Of a DNA stretch of 64,000 nucleotides, positions 43,161-51,980 are shown piece after piece. Origin of the DNA: an uncultured Desulfuromonas sp. (GTDB lineage Bacteria > Desulfobacterota > Desulfuromonadia > Desulfuromonadales > Desulfuromonadaceae); assembly GCF_963678835.1 (NCBI RefSeq), contig NZ_OY787469.1, positions 1,736,001 through 1,800,000 on the forward strand, read 5' to 3'. The notes under the pieces are model-generated. The model was not told where the DNA came from. It saw only the letters and a list, made by a program, of their open reading frames with translations, and ran no database searches. A program made the translations under genes and the position numbers. The number at the start of each line of letters is the position of its first letter. Position 1 is the first letter of the stretch.

Positions 43161-45803
43161 ATGGATGTTGTAACCACCCACATTAATGCCGATTTTGACT
43201 GCCTGGGTGCCATGGTTGCGGCACGGCTGTTGTATCCTGAGGCGCGTCTGGTGTTTGCCGGTGCTCAGGAGCCGGCGTTACGTGACTTTCTGAAACACTA
43301 TGCGCACGGCATCGAATTCACCCGTTTCAAAGAGCTTAACCCGGAGCGGATTCGGCGCCTGATTCTGGTGGACGTCAACCGGGCTTCACGTATCGGCCCC
43401 TTTGAACCGTTGCTGCAGAATCCGGCCATCGAATTTCATCTCTACGACCATCACCCTATTGCCGCCAATGAGCGTGTCCCCGACGTTGAGGTGGTGCGCC
43501 GGGTCGGGTCGACGGTGACCCTGATGTGTGAGTTGCTCAAAGAGCGGGGTCTCATTCCCGATGCCCGTCAGGCGACTATGATGATGCTTGGACTCTACGA
43601 GGATACCGGCAATCTGCTGTTTTCATCGACGACGGTGGCCGATTATGCTGCAGGATCTTTTTTGTTGGAGTGCGGGGCTCAGCTTGATGTGGTGTCTGAT
43701 TATCTCAACCGCGAGTTATCCGCAGCACAGGTGGACCTGCTCCACCAGTTACTCAATTCACGCCAGGTCATGACCATCAAGGGGGTAGAGGTTAATCTGG
43801 CCCATGCCTCTATTGATCGCTATGTCGGTGATATTGCTGTGCTGGCCCATAAAATCCGCGACATGGAAAATCTTGACGTATTGATCGTGGCCGTTCGGTT
43901 GGAGGACCGGGTGTTTCTCGTGGCCCGGTCACGTTTGGAGCAGGTGCATGTCGGTCAGGTGATGGCGGCGCTGGGCGGCGGTGGTCACGCAACGGCCGCT
44001 TCGGCCACAGTCCGAGACAAGACTCTTGTGCAGGTGATGGATGTTTTGCCGACTCTGCTCGATGACGTGATTGCACCACAATGGCAAGCCCGTCACCTGA
44101 TGTCGGCGCCGGCGCGCTCCGTTGAAGGACTCGCCTCGCTGAGCAAAGCACGCGACTTGCTGACCCGCTACACTATTAACGCTCTGTTGGTTGTTGAAGG
44201 GGCCGAGCTGAAGGGGTATATCACGCGTCAGACCGTGGAACGGGCGATTCATCATGGTTTGAGCACCAGTGCTGTGCGTGACTATATGTCAACGGAGTTT
44301 GGCCGGGTTGCCCCGGATACGGCTCTGTCGCAGGTGCAGCAGCTGATTGTTGAGCAGCGTCAGCGGTTTGTGCCGGTGGTCGATGATCATGCGGTGGTCG
44401 GTGTGATCACCCGAGCCGATTTGTTGCGTCATCTGGTGTCCGGTGGCCGGGCCTTGCGCCAGCCCTCGGATCAGGTGTTGGCCGGAGACGGCATCGGCCT
44501 GCATCCCCGCCATGTTCAACGGTTGATCCAGGCCCGGTTGCCGAAGCGGATTCAACAGCTGCTGACGCAGATCTCCACGGTCGCTGATGAAGTGGGGTGC
44601 CCTGTGTATGCGGTGGGTGGTTTTGTCCGTGACCTGTTGCTGCACAAGAAAAATCTTGATGTGGATATTGTCGTCGAGGGCAATGCCATCGCCTTTGCCC
44701 GCCGCTTTGCCGAGCAACATGCCTGCCGGGTGCGTGCCCATGAGAAGTTTGTCACGGCGGTGATTATCTTTGACGATGGCTATAAGCTGGATGTGGCCTC
44801 TACGCGTACCGAGTATTACCTGGAGCCGGGGGCGTTGCCTAATGTCGAGGAAGCATCAATCAAGCTTGACCTGTACCGGCGTGATTTTACCATCAATACG
44901 CTGGCTCTGGCGTTGAATCATGACAGCTACGGTGAATTGCTCGACTATTTTGGTGCGCAACGCGACTTGCACGACAAGGCGATTCGCGTTTTGCATAATT
45001 TGAGTTTTGTTGAAGATCCGACGCGCATGTTTCGAGCGGTTCGCTTTGAGCAGCGGCTGGGTTTTACGCTGGGGATGCATACGGAAAATCTGTTACGCAG
45101 CGCCGTGGAGATGGACTTTGTCCAGCGCGTAGGGCCATTGCGGCTGTTCAATGAACTGACGATTATTCTCAACGAGGAAAATCCTTTTCCGGCGATTTCT
45201 CGTCTTGAAGCGTTGGGCTTGCTGGCTTGCCTATGTGATCAATGGCGTGTCGACGCCCGAGTTAAAGAGTCGTTTCGTCAGGCACAAAAAGCGTTGCACT
45301 GGCATGAGTTGCTTTATACCGGTAGCCGTATTGAGCGCTGGGTCGTGTATTTTTTATGCCTGAGCCAGCCATTATCCGATGACGCAATGACTACGGTTTG
45401 TGGTAAGCTGTCGGTTCCCCAACGCTGGCAGGATGTTCTGGTTGGTGAGCGCTGTCGCGTGATGAAGACCTTTCATCGCCTAGAGCGCGATCAAAAGAAA
45501 TTGGCCGAATATCAACCCAGTGAAGTGTCGCAACGACTCAAGGGGATTGGGGATGAGATGTTGCTCTATGCCATGGCTCGTACCCATAGTGACGCTGTTC
45601 GGCTGATGATTTCCCAGTACTTAACCCAATGGCGCGATGTGAAGCCACTGCTCAATGGTGATGATCTGATTGCTCTTGGTGTTGATCGTGGGCCGCATAT
45701 CGGCACCGTGCTTGGTCGTTTGCGTGATGCGCGTCTTGACGGGAAGGTCTCGTCGCGGCAGGATGAGGTTGACCTTGTTCGTTCCTGTCGTATGTCCTGT
45801 TGA
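43161..45803 (+). CDS. DHH-CBS-poly(A) polymerase fusion, tRNA nucleotidyltransferase
   Basis: The 880-aa protein combines three modules. Residues 1-310 are a DHH/DHHA1 phosphoesterase (NADFDCLGAM, HLYDHHPIA, and ALGGGGHATAAS). Residues 315-430 are two CBS domains (VSGLAS...; MSTEFGRVAPDTALSQ). Residues 470-880 are a class II nucleotidyltransferase: VGGFVRDLLL, the catalytic LDVDIVVEG, RRDFTINTLALAL and DPTRMFRAVRFEQRLGF. Proteins of this layout in Geobacter relatives act in tRNA CCA end synthesis, often as the A-adding member, or as poly(A) polymerases. The CBS pair suggests adenine-nucleotide sensing. Confidence 0.93.
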   Translation: MDVVTTHINADFDCLGAMVAARLLYPEARLVFAGAQEPALRDFLKHYAHGIEFTRFKELNPERIRRLILVDVNRASRIGPFEPLLQNPAIEFHLYDHHPIAANERVPDVEVVRRVGSTVTLMCELLKERGLIPDARQATMMMLGLYEDTGNLLFSSTTVADYAAGSFLLECGAQLDVVSDYLNRELSAAQVDLLHQLLNSRQVMTIKGVEVNLAHASIDRYVGDIAVLAHKIRDMENLDVLIVAVRLEDRVFLVARSRLEQVHVGQVMAALGGGGHATAASATVRDKTLVQVMDVLPTLLDDVIAPQWQARHLMSAPARSVEGLASLSKARDLLTRYTINALLVVEGAELKGYITRQTVERAIHHGLSTSAVRDYMSTEFGRVAPDTALSQVQQLIVEQRQRFVPVVDDHAVVGVITRADLLRHLVSGGRALRQPSDQVLAGDGIGLHPRHVQRLIQARLPKRIQQLLTQISTVADEVGCPVYAVGGFVRDLLLHKKNLDVDIVVEGNAIAFARRFAEQHACRVRAHEKFVTAVIIFDDGYKLDVASTRTEYYLEPGALPNVEEASIKLDLYRRDFTINTLALALNHDSYGELLDYFGAQRDLHDKAIRVLHNLSFVEDPTRMFRAVRFEQRLGFTLGMHTENLLRSAVEMDFVQRVGPLRLFNELTIILNEENPFPAISRLEALGLLACLCDQWRVDARVKESFRQAQKALHWHELLYTGSRIERWVVYFLCLSQPLSDDAMTTVCGKLSVPQRWQDVLVGERCRVMKTFHRLERDQKKLAEYQPSEVSQRLKGIGDEMLLYAMARTHSDAVRLMISQYLTQWRDVKPLLNGDDLIALGVDRGPHIGTVLGRLRDARLDGKVSSRQDEVDLVRSCRMSC

Positions 45804-45839
45804 TATCCTGAAATAAAAGGTGGAGTGTTCCGCTGAGTT

Positions 45840-46520
45840 ATGGAACAGATTTTTCTTAAAATTTCGATCATGCTGGTGCCGGCCTTGCTGGCAGTCACCG
45901 TGCATGAGGTGGCCCATGGTTATGCCGCTGATCGTCTTGGCGACCCGACGGCGCGATTGCTGGGGCGGTTGACCCTGAACCCGTTACGTCACCTGGACCC
46001 CATCGGGACGCTGGCGCTGTTGTTTGTCGGCTTTGGCTGGGCGCGACCGGTTCCGGTAAATGTGACCAATCTGCGTCATCCTCATCGCAGTATGTTGTGG
46101 GTGGCTCTGGCGGGTCCGACAGCTAATTTTACCCTGGCCCTGCTGTCGGCTTTGTTGCTTCACCTGGTTGGTTTTATTGAAGGACTCGGTTTTGCCTGGT
46201 TAAATGTTGTGACCCATCCGGCCTCGTTGATGGCGGCATTCAGTCTGTATATCAATGTGATCCTGGCCGTGTTTAACCTGATTCCGATTCCGCCGCTAGA
46301 TGGGGGACGTGTCCTGGCGGCGATGCTGCCGATCCGCTATGCCGCTGTGCTGATGAAACTCGAACCGTTTGGTTTTTTTATCGTCATTGCCGTGGTTTTT
46401 TTTACCGATGTGTGGCAGAACCTGCTCGGGCCGATCATCATCGGCTTGGTCGCTTTTTTCGCCGGCCAACAGTGGAGTGTAGTTGAGGCGGTGATCCATT
46501 TTCTGTTCAGTCGTGGATAA
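45840..46520 (+). CDS. Site-2 protease-family (M50) membrane metalloprotease
   Basis: The 226-aa protein is an M50-type peptidase with several membrane helices. The zinc motif HEVAH is in TVHEVAHGYAADRLGD, and the third ligand region is IPIPPLDGGRVL (N-P-x-D-G type). Proteins of this short, domain-poor group are common in bacteria and lie directly upstream of scpA and scpB. Substrate unknown. It overlaps the GTG start of scpA by 8 bases. Confidence 0.9.
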   Translation: MEQIFLKISIMLVPALLAVTVHEVAHGYAADRLGDPTARLLGRLTLNPLRHLDPIGTLALLFVGFGWARPVPVNVTNLRHPHRSMLWVALAGPTANFTLALLSALLLHLVGFIEGLGFAWLNVVTHPASLMAAFSLYINVILAVFNLIPIPPLDGGRVLAAMLPIRYAAVLMKLEPFGFFIVIAVVFFTDVWQNLLGPIIIGLVAFFAGQQWSVVEAVIHFLFSRG

Positions 46521-47313
46521 ATTGCTCGAAACCCCGCCTCCTGTTGCCTATCAAGTGCATCTGGAAAGTTTTGACGGACCCCTTGATCTGCTACTGCACC
46601 TGGTCCAAAAAAATGAGATGGATATCTATGATATCTCGATGGCCCAGATCACTCGGCAATATCTTGATTATCTTGACAAGATGAAGGAACACAATCTCGA
46701 TATCGCCAGTGAATTTCTCGTCATGGCCGCAACGTTGATGTACATAAAATCGCGGATGTTGCTGCCGCGACGTGATGCGGATGAGGGAGAAGAGGACGAG
46801 ATTGATCCTCGGGCTGAGCTGGTTCAGCGTTTGCTCGAATACCGACGTTACAAGGATGGTGCCGAGCAGTTGGAGGGCTATCCGCAACTCAATCGCGATG
46901 TGTTTGCACGTCCGGATGGCATTGAGGGTGTCGCTGATGACGATCCTGAGCCGATGGTTCACGATGTGGGCGTCTACGATCTGGTCAAGGCTTTGCGTGA
47001 ATTACTTGAGGAGGCACCGCCCCCTCCGGTTCATGCGGTCAATACCTCGGCCCTGACTGTGGCACAAGGGCTGCGTCGGTTATTGGCTCGGCTGCGCCAT
47101 GAGGAGATGGTGTCGTTTCGCGACTGTTTTTCACCCTCACCGCAACGTGATGAGATTGTCGTCACCTTTATCGCTGTTTTGGAACTGGTCAAGTTGCAGT
47201 TATGTCGAGTTGTCCAGCTTAACCAGAAAGGGACCCTCTATCTTTATCCGGCGGAATCTGTGCGTCGCGGCGAGGTGGGGCGGCTTGAAGGAGTCGATCA
47301 TGAATACCAATGA
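46513..47313 (+). CDS. scpA: Segregation and condensation protein A
   Basis: The 266-aa kleisin protein bridges the SMC heads. It begins YQVHLESFDGPLDLLLHLVQ, with KNEMDIYDISMAQITRQYLDYL and SEFLVMAATLMYIKSRMLLPR, all typical of ScpA, and ends in the C-terminal winged helix (FIAVLELVKLQLCRVVQ). The start is GTG, overlapping the M50 gene. It overlaps scpB by 14 bases. Confidence 0.96.
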   Translation: MDKLLETPPPVAYQVHLESFDGPLDLLLHLVQKNEMDIYDISMAQITRQYLDYLDKMKEHNLDIASEFLVMAATLMYIKSRMLLPRRDADEGEEDEIDPRAELVQRLLEYRRYKDGAEQLEGYPQLNRDVFARPDGIEGVADDDPEPMVHDVGVYDLVKALRELLEEAPPPPVHAVNTSALTVAQGLRRLLARLRHEEMVSFRDCFSPSPQRDEIVVTFIAVLELVKLQLCRVVQLNQKGTLYLYPAESVRRGEVGRLEGVDHEYQ

Positions 47314-47875
47314 CAGCCTCCTCAAGGCGCGTCTGGAGGCGGTTTTGTTCAGTAGCGACGAACCGTTGCGATTTGATCGTTTGCAGGCCTTGTTTGAGGT
47401 TGAAACCACAGTTCTGCGTCAGGCACTGCAGGAGCTGATGGTTGAATATGCCCAGGAGAATCGCGGCGTGGTATTGCAGGAGGTGGCTGGTGGCTTTCAG
47501 ATCCGGACCCGAGCTGAATACGCTCCGTGGATTTTGAAGCTTAATAAAAGTCGTGTGACCCGCCTTTCCAAGGCCGCGACGGAAAGCTTGGCGATTATCG
47601 CTTACCGTCAACCGGTGACCCGGGCGGAAATTGAATATTTGCGTGGTGTTGACTCCGGAGGTGTGGTGCGCATGCTGATGGAAAAACAACTGGTGAAGAT
47701 TGTCGGTAAGAAAGATGTTCCCGGTCGTCCTCTGCTCTATGGAACCAGCCGCCATTTTCTCGAGTTTTTCGGATTGAAGGATTTAACAGAATTGCCCAAT
47801 TTGCAGGAGTTTGCCGCTCCTGAAGACGGGGCCCTTTCTTTGGAAATGGATTTTGACGGGCATGGCAACAGCTGA
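47300..47875 (+). CDS. scpB: Segregation and condensation protein B
   Basis: The 191-aa protein forms the SMC-ScpAB complex with ScpA. It has paired winged-helix domains: LLKARLEAVLFSSDEPL and the signature RLSKAATESLAIIAYRQPVTRAEI followed by RGVDSGGVVRMLMEKQLV and GRPLLYGTSRHFLEFFGLKDL. The ATG at 47300, inside scpA, gives the family N-terminus. It overlaps the pseudouridine synthase gene by 14 bases. Confidence 0.96.
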   Translation: MNTNDSLLKARLEAVLFSSDEPLRFDRLQALFEVETTVLRQALQELMVEYAQENRGVVLQEVAGGFQIRTRAEYAPWILKLNKSRVTRLSKAATESLAIIAYRQPVTRAEIEYLRGVDSGGVVRMLMEKQLVKIVGKKDVPGRPLLYGTSRHFLEFFGLKDLTELPNLQEFAAPEDGALSLEMDFDGHGNS

Positions 47876-48587
47876 ACGTTTACAAAAATTGATTGCCCAG
47901 GCCGGATTGGCATCGCGTCGCCAAGCCGAACAGTGGCTCAAAGATGGCAGGGTCCGCGTCAACGGGTGTCCGGTGTCGCTTGGGGACAAGGCTGACCCGT
48001 CCGTTGATCGCATAGAGGTCGATGGAAAGCCGTTACCGCGGGCGGAACAGAAACTCTACCTGCTTCTGAATAAACCCCTAGGCTATGTGACAACACTCAA
48101 AGATCCCCAAGGACGACCAACGATCCGTCGTTTTCTCAAAGGCATTCCTCAGCGGGTTTACCCGGTTGGGCGTCTTGATGTCAACAGTGAAGGATTGCTG
48201 TTGTTAACCAATGATGGTGCCCTGACTCAGCATCTGCTGCATCCGCGTCATCAGGTCAGTAAAATCTACCGGGTCAAAGTTAATGGGCGAATCAGCCCTC
48301 AGGCCTGTCGGCAGCTTGAGCAGGGGGTGGAGCTGGAGGATGGTGTGACGGCTCCGGCCGTGGTGCGCAATGTTCATCATTCACCGCGCAACAGCTGGTT
48401 CGATCTGGAAATTCGTGAAGGACGCAACCGTCAGGTGCGGCGTATGTGTCGGGGAGTCGGCTATGAGGTGAGTGCTTTGAAACGGATTCAAATTGGTTTT
48501 CTTCAATTAGGAACACTGGCCAAAGGGCAATGCCGTTCTTTGACCCCCAAGGAAATTCAGGATCTTAAGTCCCTGTCCAGACAATAG
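47862..48587 (+). CDS. rluB: Pseudouridine synthase of the RluB/RsuA family
   Basis: The 241-aa protein has an N-terminal S4 domain (RLQKLIAQAGLASRRQAEQW) and the RsuA/RluB catalytic domain with the active-site Asp in YPVGRLDVNSEGLLLLTNDG and later REGRNRQVRRMC. It modifies 23S rRNA uridine (position 2605 in E. coli for RluB); assignment within the RluB/E/F/RsuA group is tentative. It is the last gene of the M50-scpA-scpB cluster. ATG 47862 is used. Confidence 0.92.
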   Translation: MATAERLQKLIAQAGLASRRQAEQWLKDGRVRVNGCPVSLGDKADPSVDRIEVDGKPLPRAEQKLYLLLNKPLGYVTTLKDPQGRPTIRRFLKGIPQRVYPVGRLDVNSEGLLLLTNDGALTQHLLHPRHQVSKIYRVKVNGRISPQACRQLEQGVELEDGVTAPAVVRNVHHSPRNSWFDLEIREGRNRQVRRMCRGVGYEVSALKRIQIGFLQLGTLAKGQCRSLTPKEIQDLKSLSRQ

Positions 48588-48698
48588 TAATTTTAGCGGT
48601 TTATTTATTCATGAAGACAGCAGGTAACGTTAAAGAAAATGGTGTTTTTTATTGGTCTGTTGACGAGTTTTCCTTTGGGAATTCAATGGATTATGCAC

Positions 48699-48727
48699 TT
48701 GACCTAAGCGGGTCTGTGCTTTAGCAT
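48699..48727 (+). promoter_or_regulatory. Predicted sigma-70 promoter for the TPR gene
   Basis: TTGACC and TAGCAT are separated by exactly 17 bases and lie 63 bases upstream of the GTG start at 48790. This 200-base gap between rluB and the TPR gene contains no other gene. Confidence 0.4.
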
Positions 48728-48789
48728 TAGAAGATATTTGAGTGTTGTCAACGGAGCAAAGTCTCCACCCTTTGTGTTTAGAGGATCCT

Positions 48790-50943
48790 GTGGCAAATAA
48801 AGATAAAATTTTAGCGACAGCCCAAAAGTATCTGCAGAAAAATAATCTCGCCAGAGCGGTTAAAGAGTATCTGAAGGTGCTGAAAATCGATGAGCGGGAT
48901 GTGCGCAGTCGCCAGAAGCTTGCGGAACTCTACAGTCGACTTGGAAAGACTGAAGAGGCATTAGCGGAATATGAAACCGTTGCAGCGCACTATGCTGAAA
49001 ACACTTTCTACCTTAAGGCTATTGCGGTTTACAAGCAGATGCAGAAGCTTGACCCGCAGAATACCGCCTATACTCTGAAGCTGGCCAAACTCAATGAACA
49101 GCAGGGACTGGTTGGTAATGCCCTGTCTGAATACCGCGTACTGTTGCAACACCATCAGCACTATGAAGAGCATGATGAAGTGATTAAAGTTCTGCTGCGC
49201 ATGCAGGAACTTGATCCCGAGAATATCACCATCGGCATGCAGATGGCCGAGTTCTACGCCAAGATCGATAAAACCGATGAAGCGATCCAGGCCTTTGAAA
49301 AGGTGGAACAGCGCATTCACGATCTGGGCAATTACAAGCAACTGCAAAAATTTTACGAGCGTTTCTCCCAGGTGTGGCCCGACAATCTGGGCGTCAAGGT
49401 GAATTATGGCGTGGCCATGATTGAGTTTGGTGAGCCTTTGGTCGGTGTTCAGTTCTTGAGCAAACTGCAACGGCAACATCCTCAGGACCTTGCTGTTTTG
49501 TCGGCCCTGGCTCTTGGTTGTCATGCCTGCAATGAATTCTCCCATGAACTTGAATGTCTGCAGAAAATGGTCCAGGTCGAGCCAGACAATCTGGATTATT
49601 GGTTGCGCCTTTATCAGGCCAGTGTTGATGTTGAGCAATACGAGCTGACCCTGAGCTCTCTGGAGAAGAAACGTGAGGCGTTTTTTGCAGCCGAACGTGT
49701 TGCCGAGCTGAAACCGTATTACGAAAAGATGTATGAGGTTTTTCCAGATAACAAAGACCTGCTGTCCTCCCTTCACGCGGTTTATGAGCATCTTGGTGAA
49801 GGGGAAAAATTGTTTAATGTCCTGTCCGGCGAAGACTCTTCAGCAGACGATCTTTTTGCCGGTGGTGGCGAAGACGACTTCACTCCGAGCGAAGATTTTG
49901 CTGCTGGCGATGTGAATGCGGTTGATACCCTCAGCTTTGACGATATGACCCCTGCGGCCAATGACGAGAGTGCTTCAGGTGACCCTGTTGAATTTGAAGA
50001 ACTGGAGTTTGATCTCGTCGACGATGTCCAGGGTGAAGCGGACGAGGCCTCCTTCGATGATATCAGTTTTGATCTCAGTGATGATGACAGTGGCGGCTCG
50101 CTACCTGTTGATATTCAGACCGATCTGGAAGAAGCGGACTTCTACCTGCAACAAGGACTTCTTGATGAAGCCGATCAGGTTTGCAAACGTCTGGCTCAAG
50201 CGTGCCCCGGTAATGCCGATGTTCAACAGCGTCTCGACGCCATCGCATCACGACGCCAAGGGAGCAAGCCGGAAACTGCAGCCCGGACTGAACCGCAGCC
50301 GGGCACGTCGCCGGTTCAGGCGCAGGCTGCGGACAGTGAGGAATCATTTGATCTCGACATGGTGATTGATGATTCCTTTGTCGCTCCGTTGGAAAATGTC
50401 GACCTCAACATGGGTGAGGAGGATATTGACTCCAGCCTTGAAGGAACCTTGGGGCAGTCGAATGCTGTGGATGAGATGCCTGCTCTGGCGGATTCTCAGC
50501 GCGGGGTTCAAACGGTTATCGGTGATGAAGATACCGAATCGGCTTACAACCTCGGCGTAGCCTATAAAGAGATGGGTCTTTATGATGATGCTATTGCTGA
50601 ATTTGATAAGTCGATCCGCAGTCCGCTACGTAAAATTGACAGCTTGGCCCTTAAGGCGGCTTGCTATATTGATCAGCAGAAATTTGATCAGGCTGAAGAT
50701 GTTCTGACGCAGGGGCTGTCTGACTCTTTGTTGAGTACCAAGGACCGTGTTGTGCTGTATTATGAAACCGGTCTTCTTTACGAGGCATGGCATCGCTATG
50801 CTGATGCTCTAGCCAGCTATCAGGTGGTGGCGGATAACGATGCCACGTTCCGTGATGTCAGTATCAAAATCATAGAACTCAAGGAGTTGGTCGACGACGA
50901 CTCTGGTTCAGCACAAGGTGAATCACGTGTTTCGTATTTATAA
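48790..50943 (+). CDS. Large TPR protein with acidic linker
   Basis: The 717-aa protein has about nine TPR units in residues 1-340 (KYLQKNNLARAVKEYLKVLK, ELYSRLGKTEEALAEYETVA and similar), an acidic Asp/Ser-rich linker (about 350-470), a short FimV-like helical repeat (EADFYLQQGLLDEADQVCKR) and a final TPR region (YNLGVAYKEMGLYDDAIAEF). It has no signal peptide, so it is a cytoplasmic scaffold. The GTG at 48790 follows GAGGA and opens the first TPR. The AAA ATPase gene 65 bases downstream probably belongs to the same unit, and the pair may serve a secretion, pilus or motility assembly role, though this is uncertain. Confidence 0.85.
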   Translation: MANKDKILATAQKYLQKNNLARAVKEYLKVLKIDERDVRSRQKLAELYSRLGKTEEALAEYETVAAHYAENTFYLKAIAVYKQMQKLDPQNTAYTLKLAKLNEQQGLVGNALSEYRVLLQHHQHYEEHDEVIKVLLRMQELDPENITIGMQMAEFYAKIDKTDEAIQAFEKVEQRIHDLGNYKQLQKFYERFSQVWPDNLGVKVNYGVAMIEFGEPLVGVQFLSKLQRQHPQDLAVLSALALGCHACNEFSHELECLQKMVQVEPDNLDYWLRLYQASVDVEQYELTLSSLEKKREAFFAAERVAELKPYYEKMYEVFPDNKDLLSSLHAVYEHLGEGEKLFNVLSGEDSSADDLFAGGGEDDFTPSEDFAAGDVNAVDTLSFDDMTPAANDESASGDPVEFEELEFDLVDDVQGEADEASFDDISFDLSDDDSGGSLPVDIQTDLEEADFYLQQGLLDEADQVCKRLAQACPGNADVQQRLDAIASRRQGSKPETAARTEPQPGTSPVQAQAADSEESFDLDMVIDDSFVAPLENVDLNMGEEDIDSSLEGTLGQSNAVDEMPALADSQRGVQTVIGDEDTESAYNLGVAYKEMGLYDDAIAEFDKSIRSPLRKIDSLALKAACYIDQQKFDQAEDVLTQGLSDSLLSTKDRVVLYYETGLLYEAWHRYADALASYQVVADNDATFRDVSIKIIELKELVDDDSGSAQGESRVSYL

Positions 50944-51008
50944 CATCTTGACCTGATCATGTCGGCTCGATGAGATTCGAGTCGACATTGTTTGCTTGGA
51001 ATTGTGCT

Positions 51009-51911
51009 ATGAGCTATACCGAATATTTCGGCCTGGAACGAGAGGCCTTTTCAAATGCCCCGGATGCCCGGTTTTACTTTGACAGTGAACAGCACAGTCA
51101 GGCTCTAACGCGTGTTTTAAGGGCTGTTGACTCCAATAAAGGTCTGGCCGTTCTGGTGGGCGGTATCGGCTCGGGCAAGACCACTCTGGCTCGGCGTATG
51201 CTCGATACTCTGCCTGTAGAGATGTATGAATCCTCGTTGCTGGTGATGGTGCATTCCGGGATTACACCGGAATGGATCTTGACCCGTATCGCCATGCAAC
51301 TTGGTGTTACCAATCCGGCAGCGGATCGTATGACGGTGCTCAAGCAACTTTATGAGCGGTTGTTGGAGATTGACAAGCAGGGGCGTCGGGCTGTGGTGTT
51401 GATTGATGAAGCTCAGATGTTGCAAACCCGGGCTTTGATGGAAGAGTTTCGTGGTTTGCTCAATCTGGAAATACCCGGTAAAAAGTTGCTTAATGTGATC
51501 TTTTTCGGACTGCCGGAAGTTGAAGAATGTCTGCGTCTTGATGAACCCCTCGCACAGCGTGTCGCTATGCGTTATTATCTCCATTCTTTGAATGCAGAGT
51601 CGACTCTGGCTTATATTAAACACCGTTTGCAGGTGTCTGGAGCAAAAAACATGTTGTTTTCCGGGCCAGCCGTCAAGCTGATTTTTCAATACTCTGCTGG
51701 TGTCCCCCGCTTGATCAATACGTTGTGCGATAATTGTCTGTTTGAGGCCTATTTGCAGAAACTGACCGGAGTGGTGCCGCAGATCGTGCAAAGCGTGGCA
51801 GGTGATTTGGGTCTGGCTCAGTTGCCGATTACGCAGGCAACTCAAGGCGTGGATGCGCATCTGAGTAAAATTGAAACCACGTTGTCCAAGATGGAAAAGC
51901 GGCGTTCCTGA
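51009..51911 (+). CDS. ExeA/GspA-like AAA ATPase
   Basis: The 300-aa protein begins YTEYFGLEREAFSNAPDARFY, the typical start of ExeA/GspA-type ATPases, with Walker A GGIGSGKTT, Walker B VVLIDEAQML and the sensor region of AAA proteins (LDEPLAQRVAMRYYL). In type II secretion ExeA also has a peptidoglycan-binding C-terminal part and membrane helix; here both are missing, so it is cytoplasmic. Such ATPases also occur in general pilus and transposition contexts. Partner: the TPR protein upstream. Confidence 0.87.
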   Translation: MSYTEYFGLEREAFSNAPDARFYFDSEQHSQALTRVLRAVDSNKGLAVLVGGIGSGKTTLARRMLDTLPVEMYESSLLVMVHSGITPEWILTRIAMQLGVTNPAADRMTVLKQLYERLLEIDKQGRRAVVLIDEAQMLQTRALMEEFRGLLNLEIPGKKLLNVIFFGLPEVEECLRLDEPLAQRVAMRYYLHSLNAESTLAYIKHRLQVSGAKNMLFSGPAVKLIFQYSAGVPRLINTLCDNCLFEAYLQKLTGVVPQIVQSVAGDLGLAQLPITQATQGVDAHLSKIETTLSKMEKRRS

Positions 51912-51980
51912 GTCACTTGCCGGATATTTTTAACCAGAAGGGCTGGCGTATGCTGGCCTTTTTTTGTCAGAACTCAATTG

